From positions 1 through 17,235 of the forward strand of contig CAYYFC010000032.1 of assembly GCA_964471215.1 (NCBI GenBank): 17,235 nt of DNA, given 5' to 3'. A program made the translations under genes and the position numbers. Below the pieces are notes generated by a model. The model had not been told where the DNA came from. It was given only the letters and a program-made list of their open reading frames with translations, and searched no databases. The DNA is from Archaeoglobus_B sp964471215 (GTDB taxonomy: Archaea; Halobacteriota; Archaeoglobi; Archaeoglobales; Archaeoglobaceae). Below, piece by piece: positions 13,926 to 17,235 of this stretch; position 1 is the first letter of the stretch, and the number at the start of each line of letters is the position of its first letter.

Positions 13926-15584
13926 GTGTCGAGGCCGAGTTGGGATGAGTACTTCATGGAACTGGCAAAAGTCGTTTCAAAGAGATCTACCTGCTTAAGA
14001 CAGAAGGTTGGAGCGATAATCGTAAAGGATAAGAGAATACTTACAACGGGCTATAATGGAGCGCCCTCCGGTCTTGAGCACTGTCTGGATATAGGATGTT
14101 TAAGGGAAAAACTTGGAGTTCCAAGCGGTGAGAGACAGGAACTCTGCTTAGCACCTGATGTTGAAGTGTTAACGAATAGGGGTTTTGTCGAGATCTCCAA
14201 AATCAAAGAGGGTGATTACGTTTTAACTCATAAAAATCTTTATCGTAAAGTCTCCAGGGTCGTCTGTAGAAGTTACAGGGGAATGATTTGTATCGTTAAG
14301 CCTGCAGGTCTTTTACCGATAAAACTCACACCAGAACACGAGGTTCTTGCCGTAAAAACCACGAGATGCTTTGACGGAGATGAGATTTGCGACGATTACC
14401 GCCAGAACATTGCCGGACGCAATTTTTACTGTGAAGACTGTGAGGAATGGATACCGGCAATTCTTCTGGAAAAGGGAGATTTTGTTGTACTCGGATTTGA
14501 AACGGGGATTGAAGACTTAAAGAATTTGGATTTGTCAAAATACGTCAACAAACCATCTGAAGTTTACATAGAATTTTCCGGATCCATGAATTCCTTTGAA
14601 AATAGCAATTGCATGGAGGAAGTTTACAGTGCTCGCGGATGGAAATTCGCAAGCATAGGATCGCCTAAGAGACTTTTTGAAGAAGATGGGATTTGTTCAA
14701 TCGATGAATTTCCATCCGAGGTAGAAGTTAACAGCGATCTTATGTGGCTCTTCGGAATTTACCTGGCCAATGGATGCACGTCAGGAAATCTAATCTCATT
14801 CAGCCTTAAAGGATTTGAATTGGATGTCGAAGAGAGGATTGTAGGCGCTATGGGGGAATTCTTCGATGTAAATCCCCTCACGTATAAAAGGGTTGAATCG
14901 ACGCTGATAGTATTCAAATCCCGTACGCTGGCAACTGTCTTTGAAAACATGTTCGGCGGGAATGCATATGCAAAGAGGATTCCGATTGAACTCATGAGGG
15001 TAAAACCGAAGTTGCAGAGACATATGCTAATGGGATGGCTTAAATGCGATTGTTACGGAGAAGGGTTTGATGCAACTGGCTTCACCACCTCAAAAACTCT
15101 TGCCCTTCAGATGTATCAGGTCTGTTTAAGGATGAACATATTGCCGACACTTGATATCAAATCTTCAGATGAATCCGTGACATACACACTCAGGATAAAA
15201 GGAAATCAGAATTCGAGAAAGGGGTACATAAAAGAGGGAAGGCTGTATACGATGGTTTCATACGTGAAAACGGAGTTCTATAACGGTAAGGTCTACAATC
15301 TGGAAGTTGAAAGGGATAACTCCTTCACGACAGAATCCTTTACAGTTCACAACTGCAGGGGACTGCATGCTGAACAGAACGCGATAATTCAGGCTGCAAA
15401 ATTCGGTATAAGCATCGAGGGTGCAACCCTTTACACAACACACTGTCCATGCATAACATGCGCCAAGATGATAATAAATGCGGGTATAAAGAGGGTTGTT
15501 TACGGAAAGGACTACGCAGATAAGAGGGGTTTGGAACTCCTCAAAAAGGCAGGTATAGAGGTCGTTTACTTCCCTATAGACTGA
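13926..15584 (+). CDS. Deoxycytidylate (dCMP) deaminase interrupted by an intein
   Basis: The 552-residue precursor consists of exteins 1-73 and 477-552 (149 residues, normal for the family) around a 403-residue intein. The enzyme deaminates dCMP to dUMP, feeding thymidylate synthesis. The N-extein has RPSWDEYF, STCLRQKVGAIIV and TGYNGAPSGLEHC; the C-extein has the Zn and catalytic motif H481-A-E483 and P508-C509-x2-C512. The intein interrupts the conserved block joining SGERQEL to CRGLHAEQNAI, so the unspliced protein should be inactive. The start is GTG 13926; the ATG at 13924 is out of frame and homology begins at the GTG. The stop lies 19 bases inside the convergent DP1 gene. All nine extein arginines use AGA/AGG, whereas 5 of 21 intein arginines use CGT or CGC. 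Confidence 0.93.
   Translation: MSRPSWDEYFMELAKVVSKRSTCLRQKVGAIIVKDKRILTTGYNGAPSGLEHCLDIGCLREKLGVPSGERQELCLAPDVEVLTNRGFVEISKIKEGDYVLTHKNLYRKVSRVVCRSYRGMICIVKPAGLLPIKLTPEHEVLAVKTTRCFDGDEICDDYRQNIAGRNFYCEDCEEWIPAILLEKGDFVVLGFETGIEDLKNLDLSKYVNKPSEVYIEFSGSMNSFENSNCMEEVYSARGWKFASIGSPKRLFEEDGICSIDEFPSEVEVNSDLMWLFGIYLANGCTSGNLISFSLKGFELDVEERIVGAMGEFFDVNPLTYKRVESTLIVFKSRTLATVFENMFGGNAYAKRIPIELMRVKPKLQRHMLMGWLKCDCYGEGFDATGFTTSKTLALQMYQVCLRMNILPTLDIKSSDESVTYTLRIKGNQNSRKGYIKEGRLYTMVSYVKTEFYNGKVYNLEVERDNSFTTESFTVHNCRGLHAEQNAIIQAAKFGISIEGATLYTTHCPCITCAKMIINAGIKRVVYGKDYADKRGLELLKKAGIEVVYFPID
14145..15353 (+). mobile_element. Intein with a LAGLIDADG homing endonuclease domain, in dCMP deaminase
   Basis: This is an in-frame protein intron, residues 74-476 of the precursor. 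Splicing blocks in order: C74 with CLAPDVEVLTNRGFVEISKI (block A), TPEH 135-138 (block B, T and H), VYNLEVERDNSFTTESFTVH (block F) and H475-N476 with +1 C477 (block G). All residues needed for class 1 splicing are present. A two-motif LAGLIDADG endonuclease lies between: LFGIYLANG at 275-283 and LMGWLKCDC at 368-376. The catalytic acid position is N282 in the first motif and D375 in the second, so double-strand cleavage is probably lost or reduced. Between block B and the endonuclease, C148, C155, C169 and C172 form a possible Zn ribbon. Splicing is inferred, since the flanks rejoin into an uninterrupted conserved enzyme. Confidence 0.93.
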
Positions 15585-17002
15585 TAGAACTTCAACCTTC
15601 CTACTTCACCGTTGTAATAAACTGCGACGTTCCCAGGCATAGGATTTAAATTTATCCTCTTCTGAAACTCCGTCTGAGCCTGCCATGTACTCGAATTCAC
15701 AAGCAGAACACCTCTGTAAAATCCTACACCATAAGTGTGTATGTGTCCGCAGTGCAGAACATCGGGAACTTCGTCTATAACAAGCAGATCCTCCTTTTCG
15801 GGTGCTATAGGTGTTTTTTCACCGTAAAGAGGACAAAGATGTCTTCTCTTTAAAAGCTCTATCATCGCCTCCTGAGGTCTTTCATAGCTTAATCTCGGTA
15901 TCTTCGTAATTAGATCGTCCAGACTCCTCCCGTGATATATAAGTACCCTTACGTCATCGAGTTCAAGAAATGCAGGGTTTCCGACATGAATTACGTTATT
16001 TGGGAAGAGATCTCTATACTCCTTTGGCAGTGCAGGCTGGGGTTCAGCCTGCCTTATGGCATCGTGATTTCCAACGGATATTATCACCTTTATATCCTTT
16101 GGTATCCTGTCTATCTGTTCCGCCGAGAACTCGTACTGCTCGTATATGTTCTTTATCTCGAGATCCCTTTCCTGTTCAGGGTAGACACCGATACCGTCGA
16201 CTATGTCTCCGGCTATTATCACGTATTTTATCTTGCTAGCTATTTCCGCTATTTTTCCGCTTCCTATCTCCCCGCTCAACCATTTTATAAACAAATCCCA
16301 TTCCTTTTTCAAAAATTCCTTGCTTCCAAAGTGCGTGTCAGAAGTAAATACTATTCCGAAATCCTTCTTTACCTTTTCCTTTGAAGGTATGTCAGGAAGT
16401 ACTATCCTATCTGCTATTATGTTCCTACCCTTAACAGTCCCGTAAACACCTATCACCTCATCTCCAAGAAGCTCAAGAACATCTTTTTTCAACTTGTTCC
16501 CGACAACAACGTTTACTGTTCCGCTTTTATCCTCAAGCTCCACTATTACGCAATCATCCACTTCTCTTACACTCCTAACCATACCGATTACTTCCACCCT
16601 TTCGTTCTGAAAGTTAGAAACAGAGGAGATCTTAACGGGTCTCATCCTCCTCATAAGTATCGAGCTGAGCTTCTCAAATCTCGAATTGAAATATGCTATA
16701 AAGTCTTCGATAACACCCTCGCAGGAAGAATTTCCCGTTATGTCTCTAACCCTTATATCGCATACCCTATCCTCTTCCTTTTTCACGGGCCTTATAACTT
16801 CTCTTTCGGGTTTAAAAGAATTCAGAGCGTTTATTATATCATCCTTCGTTATTATAAAACTGTTAACAGTCTTGCATATGTGCTCTATAGCCGAATCCAA
16901 ATCATTTGGCCTAATCCTACTGATCAAGGCTTCGACGGCTGAAGGCTGAATGTTCCTACCATATATGGCGAACTTTTTTATAATAAGCCTTTCATCGATC
17001 AT
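15566..17002 (-). CDS. polB: DNA polymerase D small subunit DP1 (3'-5' exonuclease)
   Basis: DP1 is the proofreading subunit of the euryarchaeal D-family replicative polymerase, partner of DP2 (not in the window). Numbered from ATG 17014: N-terminal helical domain (about 1-65), variable linker (65-95), OB fold (about 135-205; VEVIGMVRSV, SGTVNVVVG), then a calcineurin-type nuclease domain. The metal residues are all present: D226-x-H228, D270, N316-H317, H361, H424 and H426, so proofreading should be active. The frame opens at ATG 17014, but a TATA-like ATTAAAAA at 17024-17031 with upstream CGAAAC is centred 25 bases before the in-frame ATG 17002, so I favour 17002 (478 residues, leaderless). 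The stop overlaps the convergent dCMP deaminase gene by 19 bases. Confidence 0.95.
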   Translation of the reverse strand: MIDERLIIKKFAIYGRNIQPSAVEALISRIRPNDLDSAIEHICKTVNSFIITKDDIINALNSFKPEREVIRPVKKEEDRVCDIRVRDITGNSSCEGVIEDFIAYFNSRFEKLSSILMRRMRPVKISSVSNFQNERVEVIGMVRSVREVDDCVIVELEDKSGTVNVVVGNKLKKDVLELLGDEVIGVYGTVKGRNIIADRIVLPDIPSKEKVKKDFGIVFTSDTHFGSKEFLKKEWDLFIKWLSGEIGSGKIAEIASKIKYVIIAGDIVDGIGVYPEQERDLEIKNIYEQYEFSAEQIDRIPKDIKVIISVGNHDAIRQAEPQPALPKEYRDLFPNNVIHVGNPAFLELDDVRVLIYHGRSLDDLITKIPRLSYERPQEAMIELLKRRHLCPLYGEKTPIAPEKEDLLVIDEVPDVLHCGHIHTYGVGFYRGVLLVNSSTWQAQTEFQKRINLNPMPGNVAVYYNGEVGRLKFYQSIGK

Positions 17003-17023
17003 CGAATAAGTCATGTCGGAACA

Positions 17024-17039
17024 TTTTTAATTAGTTTCG
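17024..17039 (-). promoter_or_regulatory. BRE and TATA box of the DP1 gene
   Basis: Minus strand CGAAAC (17039-17034) followed by TAATTAAAAA (17033-17024) resembles a BRE and TATA pair. The spacing favours initiation at or beside ATG 17002 and not ATG 17014. Confidence 0.45.
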
Positions 17040-17080
17040 ATATGTCATCATGGTCACCCACATTTAACATAACTTCATTC

Positions 17081-17235
17081 AGGCTCATCCCAGGTGAGCG
17101 CTCGGGAGCTCCTTTCAGCCCCGATAACTCACCCTTAGCACGGGCACATCGTCATTATCGGAGCCTTGGGGAACACCTGAGCGGGTTCGATAACGGCATC
17201 CACCTCGCTATGTTCATTGACTTCACCGCCGTTAT
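17081..17235 (-). ncRNA. GC-rich structured region, candidate non-coding RNA or transposon 3' end; runs off the window
   Basis: Base composition jumps to clearly GC-rich here. A 14 bp hairpin forms between 17093 and 17133: GGTGAG/CTCACC, a 3x3 internal loop, TCGGG/CCCGA, a bulge, and GCT/AGC closing a 6-base loop. A second stem pairs 17153-17160 with 17188-17195 over 8 bp. It includes a G-U pair only if the minus strand is transcribed (A-C mismatch on plus), which hints at the strand. In a hyperthermophile, GC-rich islands are often structural RNA genes. A minus-strand frame also enters from the right edge and stops at 17137-17139 (...APIMTMCPC), so the end of an IS605/IS1341-type tnpB with its guide RNA region is an alternative. 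I recognise no known RNA family. Confidence 0.35.

Noticed and set aside
14145..15353. Dedicated domain insertion or gene fusion, not an intein
   Set aside because: The insert begins with Cys, ends with His-Asn before Cys, carries blocks A, B, F and G and LAGLIDADG motifs, and splits a conserved active-site block, all of which point to an intein.
15932..16384. Plus-strand 150-codon frame opposite DP1
   Set aside because: Its Tyr- and Leu-rich composition reflects the complement of DP1 codons, and DP1 motifs are intact in the other frame.
1..17235. CRISPR array, rRNA genes, restriction or toxin-antitoxin modules
   Set aside because: No regularly spaced repeats, no rRNA signatures and no such gene families are visible in any frame.

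Overview
The window reads as hyperthermophilic euryarchaeal chromosome, most likely from the Archaeoglobales. The basis is the small subunit of the euryarchaeal D-family DNA polymerase, the split FO synthase CofG/CofH of coenzyme F420 synthesis, an archaeal/eukaryotic-type leucyl-tRNA synthetase, Pelota, an RqcH homologue and an Agl23-type membrane glycosyltransferase. Arginine codons are mostly AGA/AGG, no tRNA encodes CCA, and several TATA-like boxes sit about 25 bases before a start codon, as expected for leaderless archaeal mRNAs. Genus is inferred, not proven.

Left edge (1-600): tRNA-Arg(CCT), crossed on the other strand by an open frame that resembles the N-terminal fragment left by SSV-type integrases, then an AT-rich gene-free stretch. 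Next come a 64-residue DUF5371-like protein (+) and a convergent DtxR-family metal regulator (-) that overlap by 4 bases. A minus-strand operon cofG-cofH-rqcH (5274 to 1400) precedes the regulator. A gene-free gap with a hairpin reminiscent of an IS605 right end separates it from leuS (-), whose editing domain carries an apparent insertion of about 70 residues. A second gap (8720-9130) holds possible transposon debris.

Centre (9131-13638): a tight minus-strand run, tRNA-Val(GAC) - pelA - metallophosphoesterase - Agl23-like membrane glycosyltransferase - TldE/PmbA-like protein, with gaps of 16, 22, -4 and 18-24 bases. Right (13926-17002): a dCMP deaminase gene (+) interrupted by a complete 403-residue intein, convergent with and overlapping the DNA polymerase D small subunit gene (-). 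The last 150 bases are GC-rich, strongly structured, and run off the edge.

The most notable item is the intein in dCMP deaminase, inserted four residues before the catalytic His-Ala-Glu motif. It keeps all splicing residues, but one of its two LAGLIDADG catalytic acids is Asn. Several genes share themes: ribosome rescue (pelA, rqcH), translation (leuS, two tRNAs), and DNA precursor supply and replication (dCMP deaminase, DP1).
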